This document shows, piece by piece, positions 24,239 through 33,329 of a stretch of DNA of 64,000 nt. The notes beneath the pieces were generated by a model. It was not told the DNA's origin and did no database searches. It worked only from the letters and a program-made list of their open reading frames with translations. The first letter of the stretch is position 1. The number at the start of each line of letters is the position of its first letter. A program made the translations under genes and the position numbers. Origin of the DNA: Lentisphaeria bacterium (GTDB lineage: Bacteria; Verrucomicrobiota; Lentisphaeria; Victivallales; Victivallaceae); contig JABLYX010000020.1 of the NCBI GenBank assembly GCA_018265615.1, positions 12,201 through 76,200 of the forward strand, in the 5' to 3' direction.

Positions 24239-24748
24239 ATGAGCAAGCCGGTTGTCGCTGTCCTGATGGGCAGCAAGAGCGACCTCCCTGTGGTGGAGGG
24301 CGCGTTCAAGGTGTTCGATGAATTCGGGATCGGGTTCGAGGCGCACGCCATGTCCGCGCACCGCACTCCGGCCGAGGCGGCGGAGTTTGCCGCGAACGCG
24401 GAGGCGAACGGCTTCAAGGTCGTGATCTGCGCGGCCGGGATGGCGGCGCACCTCGGCGGCGTGGTTGCCGCGCATACGACGCTGCCGGTGATCGGGATTC
24501 CGATCGCGTCGGAGCCGTTCAACGGGCTCGATGCGCTGTTCTCCATCGTGCAGATGCCTCCGGGGATTCCTGTGGCGGCCGTCACGGCGGGCAAGGCGGG
24601 GGGGAAGAACGCGGCGCTTTATGCGGTGTCGATTCTCGCGCTCTCCGATGCCGCACTGGCGGAGAAGCTCAAGGAATTCCGCCGCAGGCAGACCGAACAG
24701 GTTCTGAAGGCGGACCGGGAACTTCAGGACGAGTTGAAGAACCGGTAG
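24239..24748 (+). CDS. purE: 5-(carboxyamino)imidazole ribonucleotide mutase
   Basis: The 169-residue protein matches class I PurE throughout: VVAVLMGSKSDLPVVEGAFK, FEAHAMSAHRTPAEAAEFAA, VVICAAGMAAHLGGVVAAHT, LPVIGIPIASEPFNGLDALF, SIVQMPPGIPVAAVTAGKAG, then NAALYAVSILAL. It catalyses N5-CAIR to CAIR in purine synthesis in the cytoplasm. No purK is adjacent. Confidence 0.97.
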   Translation: MSKPVVAVLMGSKSDLPVVEGAFKVFDEFGIGFEAHAMSAHRTPAEAAEFAANAEANGFKVVICAAGMAAHLGGVVAAHTTLPVIGIPIASEPFNGLDALFSIVQMPPGIPVAAVTAGKAGGKNAALYAVSILALSDAALAEKLKEFRRRQTEQVLKADRELQDELKNR

Positions 24749-24796
24749 ACGGTAAGCGGAAGATGGTATGTGAATACCGTCGAAGCATGAATTACG

Positions 24797-25071
24797 CTTT
24801 CTTTATCAGAGAGCAGGGCCCCCGAAAAGTATCATCCGCCGCGCAAGCGCTACGGATGACAGGTTCGACTTGTGATCCGCAGCCTTGGCGCGGGAGGAAG
24901 AGAGAGCTGCTTTTCGGAAATGCGGTATAAACAATGCCTTTCTTTTCAGAGAGCGGGGCCCCCCTGAAAAGAACCCGGAGCCGCCGCAGGCGGATCCGAG
25001 GCCCGCGGCCGAAGGAAGCACGTCCGACAGGACGGGCATCCGCAAAAAAGCGAAGGGTGGCAGCTTTTCGG
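24797..25071. repeat. Two diverged tandem copies of a 120-135-bp non-coding sequence
   Basis: Copy 1 (24797-24917) and copy 2 (24938-25071) both start with CTTTCTTT(A)TCAGAGAGC, then GGGCCCCC and GAAAAG, continue with CCGCCGC and GCGGAT, and end with (C)AGCTTTTCGG or CTGCTTTTCGG. Copy 2 can form a hairpin in which CTTTTCAG (24942-24949) pairs with CTGAAAAG (24964-24971). The 343-bp gap between purE and the MarC gene holds nothing else. Confidence 0.55.
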
Positions 25072-25091
25072 GGATCAAAGGAGCCGGGGCG

Positions 25092-25700
25092 ATGACGGTC
25101 AGTTCGATTATCGGGGTTTTCGTCAAGATTTTTTTTCTCCTGACGCCGTTTTTCGTGTTGTCGGTCTATGTGACGTTGACGCGCGACGAAGAGGAGATGT
25201 CCCGCAGGAAGCTTGCGGTCCGCACGACTGTGGCGGTGCTGGTGATCACGATGATCCTGTATCTCTTCGGGGAGCAGATCTTCCGTTATCTCGGCATCAC
25301 GCTGGATGCGTTCCGGATCGGCTCCGGCATTGTGCTTCTGCTGAGCGGCATCGAGGTCGTGCGCGGCAGCGGGATACCGACCGGGGTGCGCCAGTCGAGT
25401 GACGACGGCGATATTTCGGTGGTTCCGCTGGCGATTCCGTACACAGTCGGCCCCGGGACGGTCGGTACGCTGTTGGTCATGGGGGCAGGGGCGCCGTCGA
25501 CCGAAGTGCGGATTACCGAAATCCTCGGAATCATTTTTGCGGTCTGCGCATTGGGGCTGCTTTTGTTTTTCTCGAACACGCTTGAGAAGGTGCTGAAACG
25601 CAAGGGATTGAACATTCTGAGCAAGCTGACCGGGCTTTTCCTGGCCGCGCTTGCTTCGCAGATCATCTTCGAAGGCATCAAGAACATCATGCGGAGCTAG
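25092..25700 (+). CDS. MarC-family integral membrane protein
   Basis: From ATG 25092, with AAAGGAG 8 bases upstream, the product is 202 residues with six predicted membrane helices. Family features are LLTPFFVLSVYVTLTRD near the N-terminus (usually NPIG..P.F..L), LGITLDAFRIGSGIVLLLSG, VVPLAIPYTVGPGTVGTLLV and LTGLFLAALASQIIFEGI. The upstream frame to 24885 runs through the repeat region and is not coding. Despite the old name, this family is not shown to confer antibiotic resistance; its transport substrate is unknown. Confidence 0.85.
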   Translation: MTVSSIIGVFVKIFFLLTPFFVLSVYVTLTRDEEEMSRRKLAVRTTVAVLVITMILYLFGEQIFRYLGITLDAFRIGSGIVLLLSGIEVVRGSGIPTGVRQSSDDGDISVVPLAIPYTVGPGTVGTLLVMGAGAPSTEVRITEILGIIFAVCALGLLLFFSNTLEKVLKRKGLNILSKLTGLFLAALASQIIFEGIKNIMRS

Positions 25701-25708
25701 AGGGAGTC

Positions 25709-26482
25709 ATGAAAGTCTACATTTTCTGCGATCTCGAGGGTGTCAGCGGGGTTCCGGCGAGCTGTTTCATCAAGGGGGACCGCCCCGACCTGCGGGCGGT
25801 GGCGGCGCGCTGCATGGCGGGGGACATCAACGCATGCATCGACGGGTGCTTCGAAGCGGGCGCCTCTGAAATCTACGTCCGGGACGGGCATGGCGCGGGG
25901 TTCAATGTGAATTGTGAGATGATCGATTCGCGCGCGGAGCTGATCCAGGGGGCGTCGCCGCGTGTCCGTTTTCCGGGAATCGACGGGGCCGCGGCGCTGA
26001 TTCTGCTCGGCTATCACGCGATGGCCGGGACGGCGGGAGCAGTGCTTGAGCACTCGTATTCGAGCGCCGGATATCAGAATATGTGGCTGAACGGCCGGAA
26101 GATCGGGGAGATCGGCATCGACGCCGCCATCGCGGCGGAACACGGCGTGCCGGTCGTGCTCGTGACCGGCGACGATAAGTGCTGCGTGGAGGCGGCGGAG
26201 TGGATCCCGGGCGTGAAGACCTGCCAGGTGAAAGTCGGGCTCTCCACGAACGGTGCGCGCATGCTCTCTCCGGCCCGGGCGCAGGAGAAGATCCGGCGCG
26301 CCGCGGCGGAGGCGGTCAGGGCGCGCGGCGCGATTGCTCCGGTGAAGACCGGGTATCCTGCCGTTGTGCGCTGGGAGATGGTTGAGCGGCAGGAGTTGCC
26401 GGGCCGCTCGGATGCGGTCTGGATCGATGGCCGCACCTATGAGCGCAGCGGGGATTCGGTTGAGCGGCTTCTTGTGGAGTGA
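25709..26482 (+). CDS. M55-family metallopeptidase, D-aminopeptidase (DppA-like)
   Basis: The 257-residue protein has the DppA pattern: MKVYIFCDLEGVSGV (metal-binding Asp and Glu), MAGDINACIDGCFEAGASEI, VRDGHGAGFN (metal His), LLGYHAMAGT and VLEHSYSS, with metal-binding His residues, then IGEIGIDAAIAAEHGVPVVL and VTGDDKCCVEA. Members are zinc aminopeptidases that release D-amino acids such as D-Ala from short peptides. No signal peptide is visible, so it acts in the cytoplasm, probably in peptide or peptidoglycan-fragment recycling. Confidence 0.92.
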   Translation: MKVYIFCDLEGVSGVPASCFIKGDRPDLRAVAARCMAGDINACIDGCFEAGASEIYVRDGHGAGFNVNCEMIDSRAELIQGASPRVRFPGIDGAAALILLGYHAMAGTAGAVLEHSYSSAGYQNMWLNGRKIGEIGIDAAIAAEHGVPVVLVTGDDKCCVEAAEWIPGVKTCQVKVGLSTNGARMLSPARAQEKIRRAAAEAVRARGAIAPVKTGYPAVVRWEMVERQELPGRSDAVWIDGRTYERSGDSVERLLVE

Positions 26483-26556
26483 AACGGGGTCTGACGGCTT
26501 GTCATCTCCGCATTGGCGGTGTAAATTGTGGTGTCGGGCAATGAAAGGCTCGGAGT

Positions 26557-26991
26557 ATGTGTGAAATGGGACGGCGCTTTCTGTTCAGGCTGCCGAATGA
26601 AATCGACAAATTGATGCTCCTGGCGGCGGAGATCCGTGAACTGCCGGAGTACCGGCGGCTGGACGGCAAGTCCCGTTACGCCCTTGACCTCGCAATCGAA
26701 GAGATGGCGGGCAATATCATCCGGTACGGTTATGATGTTCCGGGAGAACGGGTCATCGAGATCGGAATCGAGTTTGCCGATGAGGATGTGACGCTGACGC
26801 TGCGCGATGACGGACGGCCGTTCAATCCGCTGGCGGCGGATCCTCCGCCGGCGGGCGGCGTGGAGGAGCGCGACATCGGCGGAGTGGGGGTCTATCTGGT
26901 CCGCAGCATGGTGCGCTCCATGGAATATCGCCGGGAAGGGGGACGGAACGTGCTGACGCTCCGGATCGGCAGGGAAAGGGAGCAGGGATGA
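26557..26991 (+). CDS. RsbW-like serine kinase/anti-sigma factor (HATPase_c_2)
   Basis: The 144-residue GHKL ATPase has LDLAIEEMAGNIIRYGYD (N-box, Mg binding), TLTLRDDGRPFNPLAADPPP (G1 box), DIGGVGVYLVRSMVRSMEYR (G2 region) and a final strand NVLTLRIGRE. Proteins of this kind phosphorylate an STAS antagonist and bind sigma factors or other partners. The downstream STAS gene overlaps by 4 bp, which supports a partner-switch pair. No target sigma or PP2C phosphatase gene is adjacent. Confidence 0.9.
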   Translation: MCEMGRRFLFRLPNEIDKLMLLAAEIRELPEYRRLDGKSRYALDLAIEEMAGNIIRYGYDVPGERVIEIGIEFADEDVTLTLRDDGRPFNPLAADPPPAGGVEERDIGGVGVYLVRSMVRSMEYRREGGRNVLTLRIGREREQG

Positions 26992-27326
26992 ATATTGCGT
27001 TTCAGGATCAGGGCGGTGTGACGGTCGCCCGGCTGGCCGGGAGGCTGGATTCCGCCACCTCGCCGGAGGCGGAGCGGCGGCTGTCGGCCGAACTCGACCG
27101 CGGCGCCGGGTTCCTGTTGGATCTCGGAGAGGTCGAATATGTGAGCAGCGCCGGGCTGCGGGTTTTTCTGGTGTTGGCCAAGAAGTCCCGGATCTCCGGG
27201 ACGGCGCTGGCGCTCTGTTCGCTCCGTCAGGAGGTCGCTGAGGTCTTTGACATCAGCGGCTTTACCACGCTGTTCACGCTGTTTCCGGACCGGGACGCCG
27301 GAGTGGGCGCCCTGTCGGGCAGTTGA
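26988..27326 (+). CDS. STAS-domain anti-sigma factor antagonist
   Basis: The 112-residue protein has the STAS fold with VARLAGRLDSATSPEAERRL and LLDLGEVEYVSSAGLRVFLV, the Ser of SSAGL being the usual phosphorylation site. It overlaps the RsbW-like gene by ATGA and precedes the type I secretion ATPase by 46 bp, so this partner switch may control that secretion operon. The proximity is seen; the control is inference. Confidence 0.9.
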   Translation: MNIAFQDQGGVTVARLAGRLDSATSPEAERRLSAELDRGAGFLLDLGEVEYVSSAGLRVFLVLAKKSRISGTALALCSLRQEVAEVFDISGFTTLFTLFPDRDAGVGALSGS

Positions 27327-27372
27327 GCGAATACGAAATTTCACACTCTTTTTTGAAGAAAGGATTTTTTGA

Positions 27373-29940
27373 GTGGAAGCATCTGTCAACAGCGGGATTG
27401 TGTGTCTGCGCAACCTGTCTGCAAACCTGAAGCGCGACATCAATTTCGATGCGCTTCTTACTCCGGAGCTCGAAGCGGAGCTCGGTGAGGATCCGGTCAG
27501 GGGGCTCCTGAAGCTTGCGGCCGGCCTCCAGCTTGAACCCGAATCCCATAACAACGCGGCGGAGCTTGCGGAGACCTATCAGGGGCCCGCGCTGCTTCAG
27601 CTGAAGAACGGCAACTGGGTCTGCTCGGTGAATCTCGGGCAGATCAGCCAGGAGATGATGACGCTTTTCGACCCGCTGGTGCAGGGCAAAAGCCCGATGA
27701 TCAGTGTGCCCTCCGAGCAGGTGCGGGAGAGGCTGCAGGGACCGGTGCTGATTTTCCGCCTGCTGCAGGCTGTCGACAACCGCAAGCACAGCGCACTGTT
27801 CGGTCTGACCGCGATCGGGCGTCACCACAATGTTCCATTGGATATCCGGCGGCTGCTGCACGATTATGCCGTGGGCGAGGAGGAGGTCTCCGTCCGTCAG
27901 CTGATCGAAATCGCTTCGGAAAACAATCTGAAGGCGAAGCGTGTGAAACTGAAGTGGAAGGACCTCGGCCATATGGGGCAGGCGTTTCCGTTCCTCGGCT
28001 TCAAGAAGGACGGCACCTACCATGTCGTCTGCGGCGTGCGCCGCATTGCGGAGGGGGATGAAGAGAACGAAGAGGTCGTCCTGGTCGACCCCGCGTTCCA
28101 GGCCGGGCATCAGGGGCAGCAGTTCCAGTTCCTGAAGCAGGCTGAGTTCGAGGAGATTTCCGCCGGGCAGGCGCTGCTGGTCAAGCGGGTTTACAAGCTG
28201 GCGGACGAGGAGCAGCCGTTCGGATTGCGTTGGTTCATCCCGGAATTCCTGAAGCTCAGGGGGCTGTTCGGGCAGATCGCAATGGCCGTGCTGATGATCA
28301 ACGCGATTGCGCTCATCACGCCGCTCTTCTTTCAGATCGTCGTCGACAAGGTGTTGGTCAACAACACCTATCAGACGCTGAACGTTCTCGGCATCGGCAT
28401 CGTCGCCGCGATTCTGTTCAATGCGTGCCTTGAGTATCTGCGCAATTACCTGCTGCTGTTCGCGACGAACAAGATCGACATTTCGACCGCGACGAAAACC
28501 TTCAAGCACCTCATGCGGCTGCCGATCGAATTCTTCGAGCGCGTGCCGTCCGGCGTGCTGCTGAAGCATATGCAGCAGACGGAGAAGATCCGCGGTTTTC
28601 TCTCGGGCAATCTTTTCTTCACGGTGCTGGAGTTGTTCAGCCTTGTGGTGTTCATCCCGTTCCTGCTGCTCTACAGCGTGGAGCTGACGCTCGTGGTGCT
28701 CGGCTTCTCGGTGCTGATGGCGCTCGTGATCGCGACTCTGATCAAACCGTTCCAGACCCGGCTGAACGAGCTGTATCAGGCGGAGGGCAAGCGGCAGAGC
28801 ATGCTCGTCGAATCGATCCACGGCATCCGCACGGTGAAGTCGCTTGCGATCGAGCCGGTCGAGGAGAAGGCGTGGAACGATTCGACCGCATATGCGATCA
28901 AATCCTATTTCCGGGTCGGCAAGATATCGATGACCGCCCGGACGATCAGCCAGGCGCTTGAAATGCTCATGACCGTCGCGGTGATCTGGCTCGGCGCGCT
29001 GCTGGTTTTCAAGCACGAGATCAGCATCGGCGCTCTGATTGCGTTCCAGATGCTCGCCGGCCGCGTGACCGGGCCGTTGGTCCGGCTGGTCGGACTGATC
29101 CACGAGTACCAGCAGGTCGCGCTTTCGGTGCGCATGCTCGGCGTGGTCATGAATACGCCGGTCGAGCCGGCCGGCGGCGGCGTCCGCAATCCGCTGAAGG
29201 GCAATATTTCGTTCGAGAACGTGACTTTCCAGTACCGCCCGGATACGCCGCAGGTCATCAGGAATTTCGATCTTGAGGTCACGACCGGCTCGACGATCGG
29301 CATTGTCGGTCGTTCGGGCTCGGGCAAGACAACGCTGACCAAACTGCTGCAGGGGCTCTATCCGGTTCAGTCCGGGCTCATCAAGATCGACGGGATCGAC
29401 CTGCGCGAAATCGACAAGGCGCATCTGCGCTCGAGCATCGGCGTGGTGCTGCAGGAGAACTACTTTTTCAACGGCACGGTCCGCGACAACATCTGCCTGA
29501 CCAAGCGCAATGCGACGCTCGAGGAGATCATCTACGCGGCCCGGCTGGCCGGGGCGCACGAGTTCGTTTCGAACCTGCCGAAGGGGTATGATACCGTCCT
29601 CGAAGAGAATGCGTCGAACCTCTCCGGCGGGCAGAAGCAGCGGCTCGCGATCGCGCGGGCCCTCCTGACCAACCCCTCGGTCCTGATTTTCGATGAGGCC
29701 ACCAGCGCGCTTGACCCGGAGAGCGAAAACGTGATTCAGGAGAATCTCGCCGCAATCGCGAAGGGACGGACGGTCCTCATCATTTCGCACCGCCTCAGCA
29801 TCGTCAGCGGCGCGGATAAGATTCTGGTGATGGACAAGGGGAGCAAAACCGACTTTGCGCCGCACCGCGAGCTTCTGACCCGCGACGGCATCTACCGCGA
29901 CTTCTGGCGGCAGCAGATGGAAAGGAACCTGAATAAATGA
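27373..29940 (+). CDS. Type I secretion ABC transporter with inactive C39-like domain
   Basis: The 855-residue protein starts at GTG 27373 after AAAGGA. It has an N-terminal extension of about 130 residues, then a C39-like domain (HSALFGLTAIGRHHNVPLDI, LIEIASENNLKAKRVKLKWK, GTYHVVCGVRR, VVLVDPAF) in which the catalytic Cys position is occupied by another residue, as in HlyB. Membrane helices lie at about 300-580. The ATPase has GRSGSGKTT, NLSGGQKQRLAIARALL, VLIFDEATSALD and ISHRLSIV. It should export a protein with a C-terminal uncleaved signal. No cargo is encoded next to it. Its stop overlaps the HlyD-like gene by ATGA. Confidence 0.92.
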   Translation: MEASVNSGIVCLRNLSANLKRDINFDALLTPELEAELGEDPVRGLLKLAAGLQLEPESHNNAAELAETYQGPALLQLKNGNWVCSVNLGQISQEMMTLFDPLVQGKSPMISVPSEQVRERLQGPVLIFRLLQAVDNRKHSALFGLTAIGRHHNVPLDIRRLLHDYAVGEEEVSVRQLIEIASENNLKAKRVKLKWKDLGHMGQAFPFLGFKKDGTYHVVCGVRRIAEGDEENEEVVLVDPAFQAGHQGQQFQFLKQAEFEEISAGQALLVKRVYKLADEEQPFGLRWFIPEFLKLRGLFGQIAMAVLMINAIALITPLFFQIVVDKVLVNNTYQTLNVLGIGIVAAILFNACLEYLRNYLLLFATNKIDISTATKTFKHLMRLPIEFFERVPSGVLLKHMQQTEKIRGFLSGNLFFTVLELFSLVVFIPFLLLYSVELTLVVLGFSVLMALVIATLIKPFQTRLNELYQAEGKRQSMLVESIHGIRTVKSLAIEPVEEKAWNDSTAYAIKSYFRVGKISMTARTISQALEMLMTVAVIWLGALLVFKHEISIGALIAFQMLAGRVTGPLVRLVGLIHEYQQVALSVRMLGVVMNTPVEPAGGGVRNPLKGNISFENVTFQYRPDTPQVIRNFDLEVTTGSTIGIVGRSGSGKTTLTKLLQGLYPVQSGLIKIDGIDLREIDKAHLRSSIGVVLQENYFFNGTVRDNICLTKRNATLEEIIYAARLAGAHEFVSNLPKGYDTVLEENASNLSGGQKQRLAIARALLTNPSVLIFDEATSALDPESENVIQENLAAIAKGRTVLIISHRLSIVSGADKILVMDKGSKTDFAPHRELLTRDGIYRDFWRQQMERNLNK

Positions 29941-31268
29941 GCGACAGTGGAAAGCTGAGCAGCAAGGCGATTGAATTTCAGCCGGATGCCCTTGAAATCA
30001 AGCATGAACGGCTCCCGTGGTGGGCGCGGTACGGAGTCTGGAGCGCACTTGTTTTCATGCTCGGCGCGATCATCTGGGCGAGCCTCGGCAAAGTCGACGT
30101 GGTCGTTTCCGCCGAGGGCAAGCTCATTACCGACAGCCCGAACATTGTGATGAAGCCGCTCGAACGCACGGTCATCAAAAGCATCGATGTGAAGGTCGGC
30201 GAGGTTGTGAAGAAGGATCAGATCCTCTTCACGTTCGATCCGGTCATGAACATGGCGGAAGCCGAGCGCCTCTCCTCCGAGCTCTCGACGCTCGGGGCGC
30301 AGGTCGACCGGCTGCTGGCCGAGTTCAAGGACCTGAAGTACGAAATCTCCGACCCTCAGAACGAGGATCAGGTCTGGCAGAAAGCGATCTACGACCAGCG
30401 CCAGAAGTTCTACGAGGAGAAGATCAACTATTACGACCAGAGCATCAAACAGATTCAGGCGTCGCAGAATTCCCAGAAGCAGAGCATGAAGAATCAGCTC
30501 GCGCAGCTCTAAAAGCTCAAGCAGCTTGAAGAGATGTTCGTTCTGCTGAAGGAGAAGAACGCGGCGACGTTGAAGGAGGTTCTGCAGATTCAGATCCAGA
30601 CCATGGAGCTCGAGGCGTCGATCGACAGTTTGCGCAACTCCCTGGTCGAATTGGAGCATCAGGAGCAGACGGCGATCGCAAGCAAGAACTCATACATCGA
30701 GGAGTGGCGCAACAGCATTTCGACAGAGCTTGTGAAGATCCAGCGCGAGCTGACCAGCACGCAGAAGCAGTACGACAAGGTTCAGGCGCAGCTGACCTAC
30801 GATGTGTTGCGCGCGCCGTGCAACGCGATGGTTCACGAGATCGCGAATTTTCCGGTCGGTTCGGCCGTCCGGGAAGCGGAGGCGCTGATCACGCTTGTCC
30901 CGCTCGACAGTGAGATCGAGCTTGAGGCCGAAGTGCAGCCGCAGGATATCGGCAAGGTGCACATCGGCTCAGAGGTGCGCGTGAAGCTGAATTCGTTCCC
31001 GTTCCAGAAGCACGGGACGCTGAACGGGGTGGTCCGGACGATTTCCGAGGACTCCTTCCAGAGGGCGCAGGGCGAGCCCGGCGCGGCGCGCACCTACTAT
31101 CGCACGCGCATCACGCTCTCCGGCAGGCTCCGCAATGTGAAAGAGGATTTCCGGCTGATTCCCGGCATGGAATGCCAGGCCGAGATCAAGGTCGGCGACC
31201 GGCGGATCATCGAATATTTGATCCATCCGCTGATCAAGTCGCTCGACGAAACGATGCGGGAGCCGTAA
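29937..31268 (+). pseudogene. HlyD-family membrane fusion protein interrupted by one in-frame TAA
   Basis: One reading frame runs from ATG 29937 to the stop at 31266-31268 (443 sense and stop positions before the end) except for a single TAA at 30510-30512. The first part has the membrane helix (VWSALVFMLGAIIWASLGKV) and the first lipoyl half (VMKPLERTVIKSIDVKVGEV). The second part has the helical hairpin, VLRAPCNAMVHEIANFPVGS, and the C-terminal barrel ending in RRIIEYLIHPLIKSLDETMR, typical of HlyD. The break is in the coiled coil, at AQL-stop-KLKQ. No frame change is needed, so it is a nonsense change, a sequencing error, or a site of readthrough. A restart at ATG 30534 would lack the anchor. 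Confidence 0.8.
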
Positions 31269-31308
31269 GTACAGCCGCCGGTTGTGACTTGAATGAGGAG
31301 ATATTGAC

Positions 31309-32496
31309 ATGAAGAAACGGATACGCAGGCTCTATCTCGCCGACTATCTGATCACGCCCGAGCGGCGTATCGACAACGGCGCGGTTCTGTGTGAAAACGA
31401 GCGCATTCTGGCGGTCGGTGGTCTCTCCGCCTTTTCGATGGAGCCGGAACTTGAGGTGTTCGAGTTCATGAACGCTTATCTTACGCCGGGGTTCATCGAT
31501 ACACATATTCACGGCGCGGGCGGGTTCGACGCATCGTCGGTCGACCTCTCGCCGGAACCGATCGAATCGATGAGCCGGATCCTCGCGGAGCGCGGCGTCA
31601 CGTCATTTTTCCCGACGGTGGTCGCTGCTCCCCGCGAGGTGATGATCGCGAACCTCCGGCGGCTGGCCGAGGTGATGTCCCGGGAGCTTCCGGGCGCCGA
31701 TGCGGCCGGGATCAATCTCGAAGGGCCTTTCATCAACCCGTTCAAGCGCGGCGCGCAGGAGGAGGAGTCGATCATCCCGATCGACCTCGGTTTCGCGCGC
31801 GAGCTTATCGAAGCCGGGAACGGCCTCGTGAAAGTCATGACGTTCGCGCCGGAGCTGGAGCATTCGGTCGAGCTTGTCGAGCTTCTGCTCGAATACGGAG
31901 TGAAGCCGTCGATGGGGCACAGCGTGGCGAACGAAGAGCAGACGCTGCGCGCGATCGATGCGGGGGCATCGTACTGTACGCATCTCTTCAACGGCATGTC
32001 GCCGCTGCACCAGCGCGAGATGGGGCTCTCGGGCATCGCGCTGACGGATGACCGCGTTACGGTCGAGCTGATCATCGACGGGCGGCACATCAACCCGCGC
32101 ATGGTGGATCTCGCCTGTCGCTGCAAATCCTCTTCAAAGCTCGTCGGCATCAGCGACTGCACAATGGCGGCGGGAATGCCGAACGGCGAGTACCGGATCG
32201 GCCCGTCGCTGATCCGGGTCAAGGACGGTTATTCGCAGACGGAGCAGGGAATCCTGGCCGGAACAACCACGATGCTCGACACCGGCTGGCACAGCCTGAT
32301 GAACGGCGGCCACCTGACCGAGCTTCAGGCCGCGGCGGCCGTGACCAGCAACCCGGCGAATGCGTTCCGGCTGAACGACCGCGGAACCCTGATGCCGAAC
32401 CGTCGCGCGGATCTCGCGATTTATGAAAGAAAAACCAACCGCCCGCTGCTGACCGTCTGCAACGGGCAGATCGTCTACCGGGCCGAGGATAAATGA
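31309..32496 (+). CDS. nagA: N-acetylglucosamine-6-phosphate deacetylase
   Basis: The 395-residue amidohydrolase has TPGFIDTHIHGAGGFDASSV (metal-site His pair), GINLEGPFINPFKRGA (metal Glu), SMGHSVANEEQTLRAIDAGA, CTHLFNGMSPLHQREMGLSG and ISDCTMAAGMPNGEY with the catalytic Asp. It converts GlcNAc-6-P to GlcN-6-P and acetate in amino-sugar catabolism and cell-wall recycling. No nagB or GlcNAc transporter is adjacent. Its stop overlaps the methyltransferase start by ATGA. Confidence 0.93.
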   Translation: MKKRIRRLYLADYLITPERRIDNGAVLCENERILAVGGLSAFSMEPELEVFEFMNAYLTPGFIDTHIHGAGGFDASSVDLSPEPIESMSRILAERGVTSFFPTVVAAPREVMIANLRRLAEVMSRELPGADAAGINLEGPFINPFKRGAQEEESIIPIDLGFARELIEAGNGLVKVMTFAPELEHSVELVELLLEYGVKPSMGHSVANEEQTLRAIDAGASYCTHLFNGMSPLHQREMGLSGIALTDDRVTVELIIDGRHINPRMVDLACRCKSSSKLVGISDCTMAAGMPNGEYRIGPSLIRVKDGYSQTEQGILAGTTTMLDTGWHSLMNGGHLTELQAAAAVTSNPANAFRLNDRGTLMPNRRADLAIYERKTNRPLLTVCNGQIVYRAEDK

Positions 32497-33329
32497 AATA
32501 CGAATTGCTTGACAGCGGAAACCTTCAGAAACTTGAACAGGTCGGAGAGTTCCGCCTCGTGCGCCCCGCGCTGAATGCGTTCTGGCGTCCGGAGCTCCCG
32601 CGCCGGGAGTGGGACGCCGCCGACGCGGTCTTTACCCGCGACAGTTCCGGCGGCGGACGGTGGAGCTTCAACCGGAAGCTGCCGGAATCATGGTTGGCGG
32701 AATGGGGCGGCTTTACGCTGAAAATCAAGCCGACCGGGTTCGGCCATCTCGGATTTTTCGCGGAGCAGTACCGCAACTGGGACTATTTCCGTTCCTCCGC
32801 TTCCGGGTTGGGGGAGGGGAGGAAGGCACTGAACCTTTTCGGCTACTCCGGCGTCGGTTCGATGGCGATGGCCGAGAGCGGCGCGTCGGTCTGTCACCTT
32901 GACGCTTCGCGCGGCATGATCGAGTGGGGGCAGGAGAATTTGAAGTTCAATCCGCAGATCCCCTCGACGATCCGCTGGATTGCGGACGACGTGAACAAGT
33001 TCACGCAGCGCGAACTGCGCCGGGGCGGAACCTATAACCTCATTGCGCTCGACCCCCCGACATTCGGGCGCGGTTCGAGCGGACAGGTGTGGAAGATCGA
33101 GGACGACCTGCCGAAGCTGCTGAATGTCTGCAATCAGCTCCGCGAGCCCGGAAAGCCGTTCACGGTCGTCCTCTCCTGCCATTCGCCGGGATTTTCCTGC
33201 CTCGTGCTCGAACGGCTGCTGTCCGAAGCGTGCGGCCGGGGCGGCGTCTTCGAATCGTTCGAAATGACGGTCCCCGAATCGACCGGGCGCCTGCTGCCGG
33301 CCGGGATTTCAGTCCGCTACACGGTCTGA
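32493..33329 (+). CDS. Class I SAM-dependent methyltransferase, RlmI/RlmK-like
   Basis: The 278-residue protein has a SAM site ALNLFGYSGVGSMAMAESGA, then VCHLDASRGMIEWGQENLKF, a motif LIALDPPTFGRGSSGQVWKI and a C-terminal VVLSCHSPGFSCLVLERLL. This is the pattern of the C-terminal catalytic domain of 23S rRNA cytosine/guanine methyltransferases. The PUA domain of RlmI is absent. Target RNA and position are unknown. Confidence 0.85.
   Translation: MKYELLDSGNLQKLEQVGEFRLVRPALNAFWRPELPRREWDAADAVFTRDSSGGGRWSFNRKLPESWLAEWGGFTLKIKPTGFGHLGFFAEQYRNWDYFRSSASGLGEGRKALNLFGYSGVGSMAMAESGASVCHLDASRGMIEWGQENLKFNPQIPSTIRWIADDVNKFTQRELRRGGTYNLIALDPPTFGRGSSGQVWKIEDDLPKLLNVCNQLREPGKPFTVVLSCHSPGFSCLVLERLLSEACGRGGVFESFEMTVPESTGRLLPAGISVRYTV

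Noticed and set aside
27274..29865. 863-residue open frame on the minus strand
   Set aside because: Antisense to the type I secretion ATPase, which has all its motifs; the opposite frame is a compositional shadow.
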